From Pectobacterium carotovorum (GTDB taxonomy: Bacteria > Pseudomonadota > Gammaproteobacteria > Enterobacterales > Enterobacteriaceae): a stretch of DNA of 64,000 bases. The notes below the pieces were generated by a model that searched no databases, was not told where the DNA came from, and saw nothing but the letters and a program-made list of their open reading frames with translations. Every line of letters starts with the position of its first letter. Position 1 is the stretch's first letter. The position numbers and the translations under genes are program-made. This document shows positions 55,601-63,360 of this stretch, piece by piece. The stretch is from NCBI RefSeq assembly GCF_900129615.1, contig NZ_FQWI01000012.1, forward strand, positions 49,307 through 113,306, given 5' to 3'.

Positions 55601-57813
55601 GGGAGTATGACGGCGTGCGCGAGTCACCGTCGAAAGTGGTGTACGAAGACGGCAGCGAGACGCGGTTTGGTTACGATGTGGAGGGTAACCTGACGGCGGT
55701 GACGGATGCGCTGGGGCAGCGCTACCAGTTCCGCTACGGGGCGTTCGATAACCTGCTGGAGGCGACGGACCCGCTGGGGGCGACGGTGCGCTACCACTAT
55801 AACGCGGAAGCGGAGTTCGCCGGAGTAACGAACAGTCAGGGACGGGACTGGACGTACGGCTTTGACCCCAGCGGTCGGCTGAGCGAGGAGCGGCATTACG
55901 ATGGCCGGGTGTACCGCTATCAGTACGATGTGGCAGACCGTCTGGTGCAGCGTACCGCGCCGGATGGCAGCGCACTGCATTACGAGCATGATGCGGCAGG
56001 GCGGATAACGCGCATTACCGCACAGAAAGCGGACGGGGAAACCGACGGCATTACCGAACTGGCGTATGACGTAGCCGGCCGGCTGACCAAAGCCGCCAGC
56101 CCGGATGCGGTGGTGGAATACGCCTATAACCTGGCGGGGCAGGTGACGTCGGAAACGGTGAACGGCGAGGCGGTACAGAGCGGTTATGATGCGGGCGGTC
56201 AGCGTGCTGTCGTGGAGGGGATACTGGCACCGCTGCAACTGGCGTGGCAGTCGGGTCGGCTGTCGTCGTTGGGGATTGGCTCACACCAGCCGCTGCAGTT
56301 CAGCCACACGTCAGCGGGAGAAGAGCAGCGACGTAGTAACGGCAGCGGGTTTGCATTGCGCCACGAGTGGAGCCCGACGGGACTGTTGCAGCGTCAGGCG
56401 CTGGAAGGAGCGGACGGCCGGGTGAATGACGTGCTGGAGCGGCGCTACCAGTACGATGTGCTGGACCGTCTGACGGGTATCAGCGACAGCCACTGGGGCG
56501 AGCAGGCGTTCCGGCTGAACGGGGCCGGTCAGGTGACGGCAGAGCGCCGCGATGAGGGACGGCGGCGTCAGGCGCGGCTGTTTGGCTACGACAGCGAACA
56601 GAACCTGTGCGAGGTGTCGCAGATAGCGCCGGGTCTGGGTGAGACGCTGAAGGTGCAGGACGCGGTGGTGCAGGCGTCGGCACGGTATGATGCGGCAGGC
56701 CGGGTGGTGGAGCGGGGCCATACGCAGTACCGGTATGACGACTGCGGGCGTCTGGCGATGAAGCGGGAAACGCGGCCGGGGTTCAGGCCGAAGGAAACGT
56801 ACTTTGACTGGGACGTGCAGGACCGTCTGGTACGGGTGAGTTTGCCGGACGGGGCGCGGTGGCGGTATCGTTACGATGCGTTTGGGCGCAGAATTAACAA
56901 GGTGCGTGAAGGACAACTCCCGTCAGCACAGGCGGTCGCGCGGGTGGCGTACCGCTGGGACGGTGACCAGCTGATTGGTCAGCAGCAATACTATGCAGAT
57001 GGCAGTGCGGCGCGGGAAGTGCAGTGGGTGTACGAGCCGGGGAGTTTCCGGCCGCTGGCACAGGTGGAGGCGCAGGGCGACAGCACGCAACTGCACTACA
57101 TCGTGACCGACCTGACGGGGACGGCGAGAGAGCTGTGCAGCGAAGAGGGGGAAATCCGCTGGCGCGGGGAGCAGGGACTGTGGGGGGCCCACCGCGAAGA
57201 GCGACGGCCTATCCCGCTGCGGCGCTACCTGGGTGATGCAGCAAACGAGGAAGTGTACTGCGAGCTGCGCTATCAGGGACAGCTGTACGATGCGGAAACG
57301 GGGCTTTACTACAATCGCCATCGTTACTATGATGCGGAGAGCGGACAGTACCTGTCGCCGGACCCGATAGGACTGGGCGGGGGGGTAAGGCCTCAAGCCT
57401 ACGTTCACAATCCATTAGAATGGGTTGATCCGCTTGGGTTGACGGAAAAAGAGGGCGGGGAGGACTATGAGTATTCTTTTGGCTCCCTTCGGCATTCTTT
57501 AAGAAGGCATTCTCCCCATGTTGGTCCTCCTCGGCAGGAACCTTATGCCTCAATGAAGCCAAAAAGACAGAAAGGGTCTTTGTTCCCATCAGAATGGGGA
57601 AATAGGGATATTGCAAGCGCAGCTAAAGAAGTTGCGAATAATCCTTTGAATAAAATAGCCTCTAATAGAGAAGGTTTTTTTGGAAACGTATTTGAAGGTA
57701 CGGCAACGAGAAATGGTGTGACTCAAAAAATACGGGTTATTACTGATCATGCTGATCCTCATATCGGTGGAACAGGATCGGGAATTATTACTTCCAGTAT
57801 TCCAATAAAATAG
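52696..57813 (+). CDS. rhs: Rhs-family T6SS effector with variable C-terminal toxin
   Basis: The 1705-residue protein has several parts. The N-terminal region (1-390) has CAKCGYEV and an Ig-like segment, plus two hydrophobic stretches ([20 protein letters not shown], about 210-229, and [19 protein letters not shown], about 249-268). A Lys/Pro-rich linker spans about 395-530. The Rhs cage runs from [20 protein letters not shown] (about 534) through many YD repeats to [20 protein letters not shown] and [19 protein letters not shown]. The self-cleavage motif [10 protein letters not shown] lies near 1577. The last 128 residues are AT-rich, unlike the GC-rich cage, and end with [11 protein letters not shown] and [12 protein letters not shown]. 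This looks like a small RNase-fold toxin, but the class is unproven. No PAAR domain is visible. Confidence 0.93.
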   Translation: MSQNKQATLLSSEEAASRGFSTDKKISGGCAKCGYEVLIYYHYDSGEPVPNAPFVLIDSNKTEIHGQTDANGLCFIYDMGGGTFELLLEEGEDKFTPQETIQNNPVLQATPGYAALAGEYFTLFLLLRKQGLVTYDADDSSDRHVDVDGAGILTSIPDDYKKAYKRFWELDKQINRGNRQLKQAINKIHHSLAAETADAGGDDNAALMMFCEIILGCIPVVGQALDVYSIGEWCWQTHEDPKLMDDPLHVAGGVLCVIGVIPGLGDAIKVSGRAIIKALRNASSPAAVQFAIKTIRSLSNGNLVKGVTELRGLLKEYGKKGKAMLLTMQQALVKAMKASEKDGWIVALMKDRFSKMLDYLDQLVKRYDEAIATLEKEFDKFIPLIVTRVSGSPRPKGSFAKKADAPQSHTTAESRAASPSSGSKSEPTDAPTATKQSDAKPGGDKGKGQPPKKQSPEKNTPHKSEPSKPTDAIEEKPKPKAPVKKKSESPPEEANSINAGSNTEKPSGKKGAKKDAQAKDDNAKAKTDDIKKNGDPVDMATGAVVEQRTDIQLTGTLPLSLQRYYRSTGERYAGLLGRLWRTNWDISLTLNNGVATLTDGEFNQAFFVLPNEGEVSRSPSNLQWRLTRQQGELVLHHVDGLRYRFEHALGLQLCLTSIEDTAGNRVTFEWMLSDLCWVVLSDGRLIHVTTERRRITALTLCTPQRQPLKTLASYTYDEHGHLLSIRADEGRNFDYRYSPEGWLLRWSDLGSTWVEHDYDKKGRAIRDRTSEGYWPGHFEYDDDTLTSHYHSGFGGVFSYVRDERNNILLQRTPDGGETRYEWVDNQLVAETDPLGGRTAYQRNDWGQVTEVTLPDGATHQYEYDDNGQLLAYIDPLGSEWHYQRNAAGQVVEVNDPEGREWLYRYGETGQLSTVIGPDGVLQRYHYNRRGLLSSLERDNAPAVMFRYDDLDRLTERHIGHEAGVQVRRWEYDGVRESPSKVVYEDGSETRFGYDVEGNLTAVTDALGQRYQFRYGAFDNLLEATDPLGATVRYHYNAEAEFAGVTNSQGRDWTYGFDPSGRLSEERHYDGRVYRYQYDVADRLVQRTAPDGSALHYEHDAAGRITRITAQKADGETDGITELAYDVAGRLTKAASPDAVVEYAYNLAGQVTSETVNGEAVQSGYDAGGQRAVVEGILAPLQLAWQSGRLSSLGIGSHQPLQFSHTSAGEEQRRSNGSGFALRHEWSPTGLLQRQALEGADGRVNDVLERRYQYDVLDRLTGISDSHWGEQAFRLNGAGQVTAERRDEGRRRQARLFGYDSEQNLCEVSQIAPGLGETLKVQDAVVQASARYDAAGRVVERGHTQYRYDDCGRLAMKRETRPGFRPKETYFDWDVQDRLVRVSLPDGARWRYRYDAFGRRINKVREGQLPSAQAVARVAYRWDGDQLIGQQQYYADGSAAREVQWVYEPGSFRPLAQVEAQGDSTQLHYIVTDLTGTARELCSEEGEIRWRGEQGLWGAHREERRPIPLRRYLGDAANEEVYCELRYQGQLYDAETGLYYNRHRYYDAESGQYLSPDPIGLGGGVRPQAYVHNPLEWVDPLGLTEKEGGEDYEYSFGSLRHSLRRHSPHVGPPRQEPYASMKPKRQKGSLFPSEWGNRDIASAAKEVANNPLNKIASNREGFFGNVFEGTATRNGVTQKIRVITDHADPHIGGTGSGIITSSIPIK

Positions 57814-57821
57814 GAGTCAGC

Positions 57822-58193
57822 ATGAAATATATTACATGTCAGAATTGTTATTCTAGTTACGAATCAGAAGAAACACGTTGCCCAGACTGTAATGCGTCAC
57901 AGGGAAAAAAAGATGATGGGGTAATTTTTTTCACAGATGATGTTCGGAGTGAGATATCTCGGCTTGGTGGTATTGTTTATGACATCATTCCACTTTCATT
58001 TGAAAGATACATAGTTCCATGTGAATGGGGGGTGATATTTTTTGATAATAAAAATCAGTTCTCATGGGATTATCTTTGCGGAATAATAAGCTCTGTAAAG
58101 GTGAATGAATATGTTGAGGTCTTTCATGGTAATGATAAAGATTATCTTTCTATTGATAAAGGTAAGTTAATTAAAAGAGAGACATTAAAATAA
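57822..58193 (+). CDS. Candidate immunity protein for the Rhs toxin, with zinc ribbon
   Basis: The 123-residue protein starts 8 bases after rhs with a GGAG ribosome site. An N-terminal zinc ribbon is clear: CQNCYSSYESEETRCPDCNA. The rest (IYDIIPLSFERYIVPCEWGV, and onward) matches nothing I recognise. The AT-rich composition matches the toxin tip just upstream, so the two were probably acquired together. There is no signal peptide, which fits a cytosolic toxin target. Confidence 0.75.
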   Translation: MKYITCQNCYSSYESEETRCPDCNASQGKKDDGVIFFTDDVRSEISRLGGIVYDIIPLSFERYIVPCEWGVIFFDNKNQFSWDYLCGIISSVKVNEYVEVFHGNDKDYLSIDKGKLIKRETLK

Positions 58194-58197
58194 ATAA

Positions 58198-58228
58198 AGC
58201 CGGAAGCGATCTCAAGATCCTTCCAGCT
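58198..58228. terminator. Conserved rhs-array hairpin, copy 1
   Basis: AGCCGGAAGCGATCT pairs with AGATCCTTCCAGCT, with AT-rich flanks (AAAATAAA and TTTTATTTTT) that extend the stem. First of four near-identical hairpins at 58198, 60588, 61975 and 62620, each just after an immunity-type gene. The A/T flanks make it a bidirectional terminator. Confidence 0.82.
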
Positions 58229-58253
58229 ATTTTATTTTTAGCAGCTTGTGTTA

Positions 58254-58500
58254 TTACGCCAGCATAGCCCCCTGTTCAGCCCGAATGATTATCTTACCGG
58301 GCAGCACGTCAATCCTTAACGGCTGGCCGAGTAACCCGCTTTGGGTGAACCAGTCGCCTGCCAGTGTCAGTTCTCCGTTATCATTTACCCAGTCAGCGCC
58401 TTCCGTCTCGTGGCCGTCGAGTTCAGCCATCAGCGCGGCGATATCGGTATCTTCATCCAGCCATGTCAGTATCAGGCCGTTGCGATAGAGACTGATGCGG
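58254..58500 (-). pseudogene. SymE-like toxin gene, 3' part, cut by rhs sequence (copy 1)
   Basis: The reverse strand encodes [20 protein letters not shown] and LLGQPLRIDVLPGKIIIRAE before the stop at 58254. The pattern LxLxGxWxxxxGxxxGxPxxxxVxxGxIII is that of the SymE family (AbrB-like fold; endoribonuclease or nucleoid-compacting toxin in E. coli). The 5' end is lost: at about 58502 the sequence turns into sense-strand rhs. It points against the immunity gene, with hairpin copy 1 between. Confidence 0.65.
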
Positions 58501-58501
58501 A

Positions 58502-60251
58502 ACAGGCGTATGACGTGGCTGGCCGGCTGACTAAAGCCGCCAGCCCGGATGCCGTGGTCGAAGGGATACTGGCACCGCTGCAGTTGGCATGGCAGTCGGG
58601 GCGGCTGTCGTCGCTGGGGATTGGTTCTCATCAGCCGCTGCAGTTCAGCCATACGGCGGCGGGGGAAGATCAGCGGCGCACTAACGGCAGCGGATTTGCA
58701 CTACGCCATGAATGGAGCCCGACGGGGCTGCTGCAGCGTCAGGCGCTGGAAGGGGCTGACGGCCGGGTCAATGACGTGCTGGAGCGCCGTTACCAGTACG
58801 ATGTGCTGGACCGTCTGACGGGTATCTGCGACAGCCACTGGGGTGAGCAGGCGTTCCGGCTGAACGGGGCTGGCCAGGTGACGGCAGAGCGTCGTGATGA
58901 AGGACGGCGGCGTCAGGCACGGCTGTTTGGTTACGACAGCGAACAGAACCTGTGCGAGGTGTCGCAGATATCACCGGGTCTGGGTGAGACTCTGAAGGTG
59001 CAGGATGCGGCGGTGCGGGCGTCGGCGCGGTACGATGCTGCGGGCCGGGTGGTGGAGCGTGGCCATACGCAATACCGGTATGACGACTGCGGGCGTCTGG
59101 CGATGAAGCGGGAAACGCGACCGGGGTTCAGGCCGAAGGAAACGTACTTTGACTGGGACGTGCAGGATCATCTGGTACGGGTGAGTTTGCCGGACGGGGC
59201 GCGGTGGCGCTATCGTTACTATGCGTTTGGTCGACGGGTGAGCAAGGTGCGCGAGGGACAACTCCCTTCGGCGTAGGCGGTCGCGCGGGTGGCGTACCGC
59301 TGGGACGGTGACCAGCTGATTGGTCAGCAGCAATACTATGCAGATGGCAGTGCCGCACGGGAAGTGCAGTGGGTGTACGAGCCGGGAAGCTTCCGGCCGC
59401 TGGCACAGGTGGAAGCGCAGGGTGACAGCACGCAACTGCACTATATCGTGACCGACCTGACGGGGACGGCGAGAGAGCTGTGCAGCGAGGAAGGGGAAAT
59501 CCGCTGGCGTGGTGAACAGGGGCTGTGGGGCACCCACCGCGAAGAGCGACGGCCTATCCCGCTGCGGCGCTATCTGGGCGATGCGGCAAATGAGGAAGTG
59601 TACTGCGAACTGCGCTATCAGGGTCAGTTGTACGATGCGGAAACGGGACTTTACTACAACCGGCATCGTTATTATGATGCGGAGAGCGGGCAGTACCTGT
59701 CACCGGACCCGATAGGGCTGGCGGGAGGGATAAGGCCGCAGGGTTATGTAACGAATCCACTGGAGTGGGTGGATCCGCTGGGGCTTGCTGAATCTGGATG
59801 TAAAACTGATCCGAAAAAAATGTCTAGGGCAGAACGGCAGGCAAGGATTAATGAACTTGCTGAGGCTAATGCTCATCGTCGATTGAAAGAGATGCAAGAC
59901 GCAACACCTGGCGCGCATTTTTTAGATAAACATGGTGCGCAAACAAGCATAAGTGATCAGGTTGCTAGAGCTTCTACTGGTAGAAACCCTGCTACGGGGG
60001 CTATTGAGAAAATACCAACTGCGGCAACTCGTTTTTCTAGTCATAGAGATCAATTAAATGCAATTCAAAGAGCTCAAACAATTTATCGGCAAGCAGGAAA
60101 AACTGCTGCGGAACAACCAATTGATTATGGAAGATGGATTGGTGATGGTGTAAGACGTGGAGATTTAAAATACTCCGTTTCTCATGGTGCTAAAGTATGG
60201 TTTAATCGATCTGGAGAGGTTATTACTGCCTTTCCTGTTTGGGGTTCTTAA
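58502..60251 (+). pseudogene. Displaced rhs 3' segment with second toxin tip (orphan tip 2)
   Basis: Starting at [20 protein letters not shown] this is a near copy of the active rhs cage from about base 56060, with no own start. About 34 codons are missing: PDAVVE joins directly to [14 protein letters not shown] at 59274-59276 replaces a Gln codon (PSA-stop-AVARVAY against [11 protein letters not shown]); the frame is otherwise open to 60251. After the junction [10 protein letters not shown] it carries a different C-terminal domain of about 155 residues ([15 protein letters not shown] region, [20 protein letters not shown], ending [19 protein letters not shown]). This resembles small RNase-type tips. 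A GTG at 59289 could still start a tip fragment. Confidence 0.85.
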
Positions 60252-60253
60252 GT

Positions 60254-60583
60254 ATGAAAAGAAATGTTTTTATATTGGAGAGTTTACTTAAGGTTTTTGA
60301 TGCGAATTATGTTATTGATTCTGATGTCTCTTTGTTGTCGGGTCTAAATGTCAATAATAAACATGATTTAAGAAAAGCTTGTGATCTCTTACTTAAAGAT
60401 GAGTATCTTTCTTTTTCTGATAAAGAAAGAAGCGACTTTATAGCGACGATAGATTATTTTTTAGAAGATAAATTTTTTGAATTTGAAGACCTACTGGGTA
60501 ATCTATCTTTGGTCTTTGATGATGATGTTTTAAATAATAGAGAATTTATATCCAATATAAGAGATATTATTAGCTCCTATTAA
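60254..60583 (+). CDS. Candidate immunity protein for orphan tip 2
   Basis: A 109-residue acidic, AT-rich gene starting 2 bases after the orphan rhs stop (MKRNVFILESLLKVFDANYV). It is predicted all-helical with no signal peptide; no family recognised. Position directly after a toxin tip and before hairpin copy 2 marks it as that tip's immunity gene. It may still be expressed to protect against siblings that carry the tip in the active position. Confidence 0.7.
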   Translation: MKRNVFILESLLKVFDANYVIDSDVSLLSGLNVNNKHDLRKACDLLLKDEYLSFSDKERSDFIATIDYFLEDKFFEFEDLLGNLSLVFDDDVLNNREFISNIRDIISSY

Positions 60584-60587
60584 GAAT

Positions 60588-60625
60588 AAAAGCTGGAAGA
60601 GATCACATGATCCTTCCGGCTTTTT
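60588..60625. terminator. Conserved rhs-array hairpin, copy 2
   Basis: AAAAGCTGGAAGAGATC pairs with GATCCTTCCGGCTTTTT around ACAT. Same core as copy 1, 5 bases after the immunity stop. Confidence 0.85.
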
Positions 60626-60650
60626 ATTTTATTAGTGGTCAGGTCAGTCG

Positions 60651-60775
60651 CTACAAATTAATCTCAGTCTCAATAATAATCCTGCCGCGCTCCACCGTAA
60701 CGGTAACAGGTATTCCGGTAATAAAGCCCAATTCTTTGAGCCTGCGGCCTTTAAGGTTGATGGCGTAACATAAGT
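60651..60775 (-). pseudogene. SymE-like remnant, copy 2
   Basis: The reverse strand reads CYAINLKGRRLKELGFITGI and then PVTVTVERGRIIIETEINL, ending at the TAG at 60651-60653. It is the conserved SymE core (LKGxWLxExGFxTGxPVxVxVExGxIII), but the N-terminal half is gone. Same orientation and position relative to the hairpin as copies 1, 3 and 4. Confidence 0.7.
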
Positions 60776-60910
60776 CGCTAATGCTAAACACATGAAAATC
60801 AGTATGATTGTATCGTGCAGGCAACATAACGGAATGCCAAGGTATAGCGGTAGCATGTAAAATTTATTACAAGCTGTCACTACGATCACTTCCGATAGTA
60901 CGGAGCTGTA

Positions 60911-61372
60911 TGATGAGCTAATTATTCTGATTGATCCGATAAGGTTAGTGGGAAGATAAGGCCGCAGGGATATGTACACAATCCGCTGGAGTGGATTGAT
61001 CCATTCGGGCTGGATAAGAAAGGTGCGGCATCTCAGGTACAGAAGAATAAAACCGTAGGCGATTCTGTAAGGGATGAAATTGCAGCCGAAAGAGGAACGG
61101 ACCTCATAGAGCAGAATTTCCGGGTTCCGGGTGGGCTACGTCGGATGGATGTAGTTGATGGTACTACTGGGATTGAATCTAAAGTTGGGCGTACTGGCTT
61201 AACGTCGAGGGTAAGACAAGAAGCTGCTAGAGATATAAAAATATTAAGAAGTGGTCGGCTTGATAGAATTGAGTGGGTATTTACAAGAAGTCCTACGACA
61301 GGGAAAATTGTGCCAACGAAAGCTCTGGGAAATGTGCTAAATAAAAATGGAATACCAATTGTTTATCGATAG
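60911..61372 (+). pseudogene. Displaced rhs end with third toxin tip (PD-(D/E)xK nuclease type)
   Basis: A short degraded rhs end (TATGATG...GATCCGATA...GG) leads into [20 protein letters not shown], the Rhs junction. A tip of about 125 residues follows, ending at 61372. The tip has [27 protein letters not shown] and GIESKVG; an Asp followed by E-x-K is the core of PD-(D/E)xK nucleases, so a DNase tip is likely. There is no start codon context upstream and the cage frame is broken just before IRPQG, so it is a silent cassette. Confidence 0.75.
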
Positions 61373-61380
61373 GTAACGTA

Positions 61381-61958
61381 ATGAATACTAAGTTAATAAA
61401 AGACTTTTTTATTTCAAATGGTTTCTCTAAAGAGAGTGGCGCTGATTTTTTTAGGAAGAGTAATGGTTTTTTGAATTGTATTAATCTTCAGGAAAAAACC
61501 ACAGGAGACATTTTTTTATAAATTTAGGTGTTCATCCAGCCTTTGAACAGATAAATAGCCAATCGCTTCCTAAAAGAGAGATTGATTGTTATATACGTAA
61601 TCGATTATCTACTGACGAAATGCTAAGTATCGAATTGTTAGACTCGCCAAGTGGTGTCTCCTTGGTTATTAATGAACTAGAAGAAAAAGCGTGGGTGTTT
61701 TTTAATTTCTTTAGTTCTATCGATGATGTTTTTGCTCATCTGAGCATCGATAAAATTAAAGATGGGGATATCCCCGCTGAATTTAATAGTGTTACATCTG
61801 TTAGATTAGTATCAATGTGCATGAATTATAATCTTTTAAGGGATAATATAGGTGTGGCTCGTGATTTTGCAAATTATGGGCTGTCTATCGCGGGAATGGC
61901 TGTAGGGGTAAAGAAAAAATTTAGGCAGGTTTTAAAAGATACTGAAAATAATATCTAA
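61381..61958 (+). pseudogene. DUF4304-like immunity gene for tip 3, frameshifted
   Basis: The ATG at 61381 opens MNTKLIKDFFISNGFSKESG, then LNCINLQEKTTGDIF. At a T7 run (61511-61517) the frame ends in a stop. One extra T continues it as FINLGVHPAFEQINSQSLPK and on to 61958 (192 codons in all). The opening FFxxxGF...NxInLQ...fxINLGV resembles DUF4304 proteins, often encoded next to polymorphic toxins. The break would remove protection against tip 3, which can be tolerated because the tip is silent. Confidence 0.65.
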
Positions 61959-61974
61959 GTGTTATTAATCAATG

Positions 61975-62011
61975 AAAAGGCTAGAAGCGATCGTCGATCC
62001 TTCCGGCTTTT
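61975..62011. terminator. Conserved rhs-array hairpin, copy 3
   Basis: AAAAGGCTAGAAGCGATC pairs with GATCCTTCCGGCTTTT around GTC. It has more mismatches than the other copies but the same core. Confidence 0.8.
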
Positions 62012-62032
62012 ATTTTATTTTCAGGTTAACCG

Positions 62033-62160
62033 TTAAAAATTAATCTCAATCTCAATAATAATCCTACTGCGCTCCACCGTAACGGGCATCCCGGTAATAA
62101 ATCCCGACTCTTCGAGCCAGCGGCCTTTAAGATTGATGGCGGAGGGCGGGTTGGGCTTAC
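62033..62160 (-). pseudogene. SymE-like remnant, copy 3
   Basis: The reverse strand reads KPNPPSAINLKGRWLEESGF, then ITGMPVTVERSRIIIEIEIN, and stops at 62033. It is the closest of the four to a standard SymE core (LKGRWLEESGFITGMPV), with a two-residue loss before ERSRIII. No start or N-terminal half. Confidence 0.7.
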
Positions 62161-62216
62161 CAGAATAAAAATATGCTTTTTATCACGTTGTTGTTATTTA
62201 TAAAAAGGAGTTTGTC

Positions 62217-62582
62217 ATGAAAAAATATATTAATTTTTTAGTGGTTCCGTTCGTGTTGAGTATGTCATTGACCGCAATGGGGGAAGAGCCGCAATGGCTT
62301 GACGGTGTGTTTGTTAATCAGGATAAAAGTTCCCTGAACAAAAGCCTTACGTTTTGCCCGGCAGGGCAGGCGCTTTATGATTTTGTTAACGCAGCATATG
62401 TCGTGGAAGGCAAAGGTGATAGTCGCATTATTACACTATATTCCAATGGAGCTTTCAATATTAAGGTGTCTGATAACGGTAATGAGTTATTGCCGAACGA
62501 CGAGTTCACCAAAGAGTGGTTGACGAAAAGCAGTTTAAAACGTGACCCAAACCAAAAGTATGAATGTAAACCTCGTATCTGA
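62217..62582 (+). CDS. Small exported protein, possible periplasmic immunity protein
   Basis: The 121-residue product has a signal peptide (MKKYINFLVVPFVLSMSLTA, cleavage near AMG-EE) and two Cys in the mature part (LTFCPAG and KYECKP), which could form a disulphide. The ribosome site AAGGAG lies 8 bases before the ATG. No family recognised. It occupies the immunity slot of the fourth cassette, directly before hairpin copy 4. I infer that it protects against a periplasm-acting tip that has been lost. Confidence 0.7.
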   Translation: MKKYINFLVVPFVLSMSLTAMGEEPQWLDGVFVNQDKSSLNKSLTFCPAGQALYDFVNAAYVVEGKGDSRIITLYSNGAFNIKVSDNGNELLPNDEFTKEWLTKSSLKRDPNQKYECKPRI

Positions 62583-62616
62583 TTATTTTAAATATAAGTT
62601 TTATTAAATACATAAA

Positions 62617-62648
62617 AGGCCGGAAGCGATCACACGATCCTTCCGGTT
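62617..62648. terminator. Conserved rhs-array hairpin, copy 4
   Basis: CCGGAAGCGATC pairs with GATCCTTCCGG around ACAC; flanked by AAAGG and TTTTTT. The cleanest copy. Confidence 0.85.
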
Positions 62649-62674
62649 TTTTATTTTTATAGGTTAGTCAGTCG

Positions 62675-62750
62675 CTATAAATTAATCTCGGTCTCAATAA
62701 TAATCCTGCCGCACTCCACCATTTCGGGTACGGGCATTCAGGTAATACTG
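62675..62750 (-). pseudogene. SymE-like remnant, copy 4 (most decayed)
   Basis: The reverse strand keeps MPVPEMVECGRIIIETEINL before the TAG at 62675-62677; upstream the frame meets a stop (IT-stop-MPV). It aligns base by base with copies 2 and 3. Confidence 0.6.
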
Positions 62751-62785
62751 TTCAAACCTATTTGCAACAGGTTGTACATTATTCC

Positions 62786-62853
62786 TGAATGGAACTCGAC
62801 GGCGCTGTTGCAGCGTAAGGAATGGACGTCGGGTGAATGACGTGCTGGAACGT
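62786..62853 (+). pseudogene. Short rhs remnant
   Basis: GAATGGAACTCGACGGCGCT and TGAATGACGTGCTGGAACGT match the active rhs near 56366-56440 (residues [11 protein letters not shown]...RVNDVLERR) with an internal deletion and stops. It shows that another rhs copy once joined here. Confidence 0.7.
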
Positions 62854-62910
62854 CTAATTTAGTCATGTAAAATATCTAGCTGTGATTAAGTGAATTGAAA
62901 GGTAAATAAT

Positions 62911-63180
62911 ATGAAAAAAATAGTGATTGATGGTGATAAGCAAAATTCTCCCCCGCCCACACCACTCAACCCATAACAAAACCATTATGCCAACACTCTT
63001 CTCGCTTTACCCACGTCGTCCTCCCATCAGGTAATACTTCAATCGCTAGCGACAGATTCGTTTTCCTGTCCTGTACGCTCCACTGTCCGTCAGAATCCGT
63101 TCTCCACTTATCTTATCTGTATTGCTGCTATCGCTGGCAATGTCTGCATCGTGGCTTATCCCCGATTTTAATACTTAATT
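62911..63180. other. Gene debris on both strands
   Basis: A 21-codon frame at 62911-62976 (MKKIVIDGDKQNSPPPTPLN) has a good AAAGG ribosome site but stops at once, like the 5' end of a lost gene. On the reverse strand, about 62985-63140, a frame reads KWRTDSDGQWSVQDRKTNLS, then LAIEVLPDGRTTWVKREECW, protein-like but broken by stops upstream. Neither was recognised. From 63180 to 63354 I see only AT-rich sequence. Confidence 0.35.
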
Positions 63181-63360
63181 ATTTTATTATATTTATTTAT
63201 GATCGAATTTAATTATTAGCAGCGTAAATAAAAATACTGAATATGTTATTCAGTATTTTTTTGTATTCTCATAAGAATTTTATTCTATTGTTTCTACGTC
63301 ACTGCTATGCAGTTTATTTCCTTTTTAAAATTAATGTAAAGTAATGAGGTTTTTTTGTAT

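Noticed and set aside
54940..57616. Long open frames on the strand opposite rhs
   Set aside because: They are mirror frames of the GC-rich, repeat-rich Rhs cage with arginine/proline-heavy products and no ribosome sites.
58254..58652. 132-residue minus-strand protein read as one complete gene
   Set aside because: Only the C-terminal part (to about 58500) is SymE-like; the rest is antisense of rhs DNA, so it is a fusion artefact of the cassette junction.
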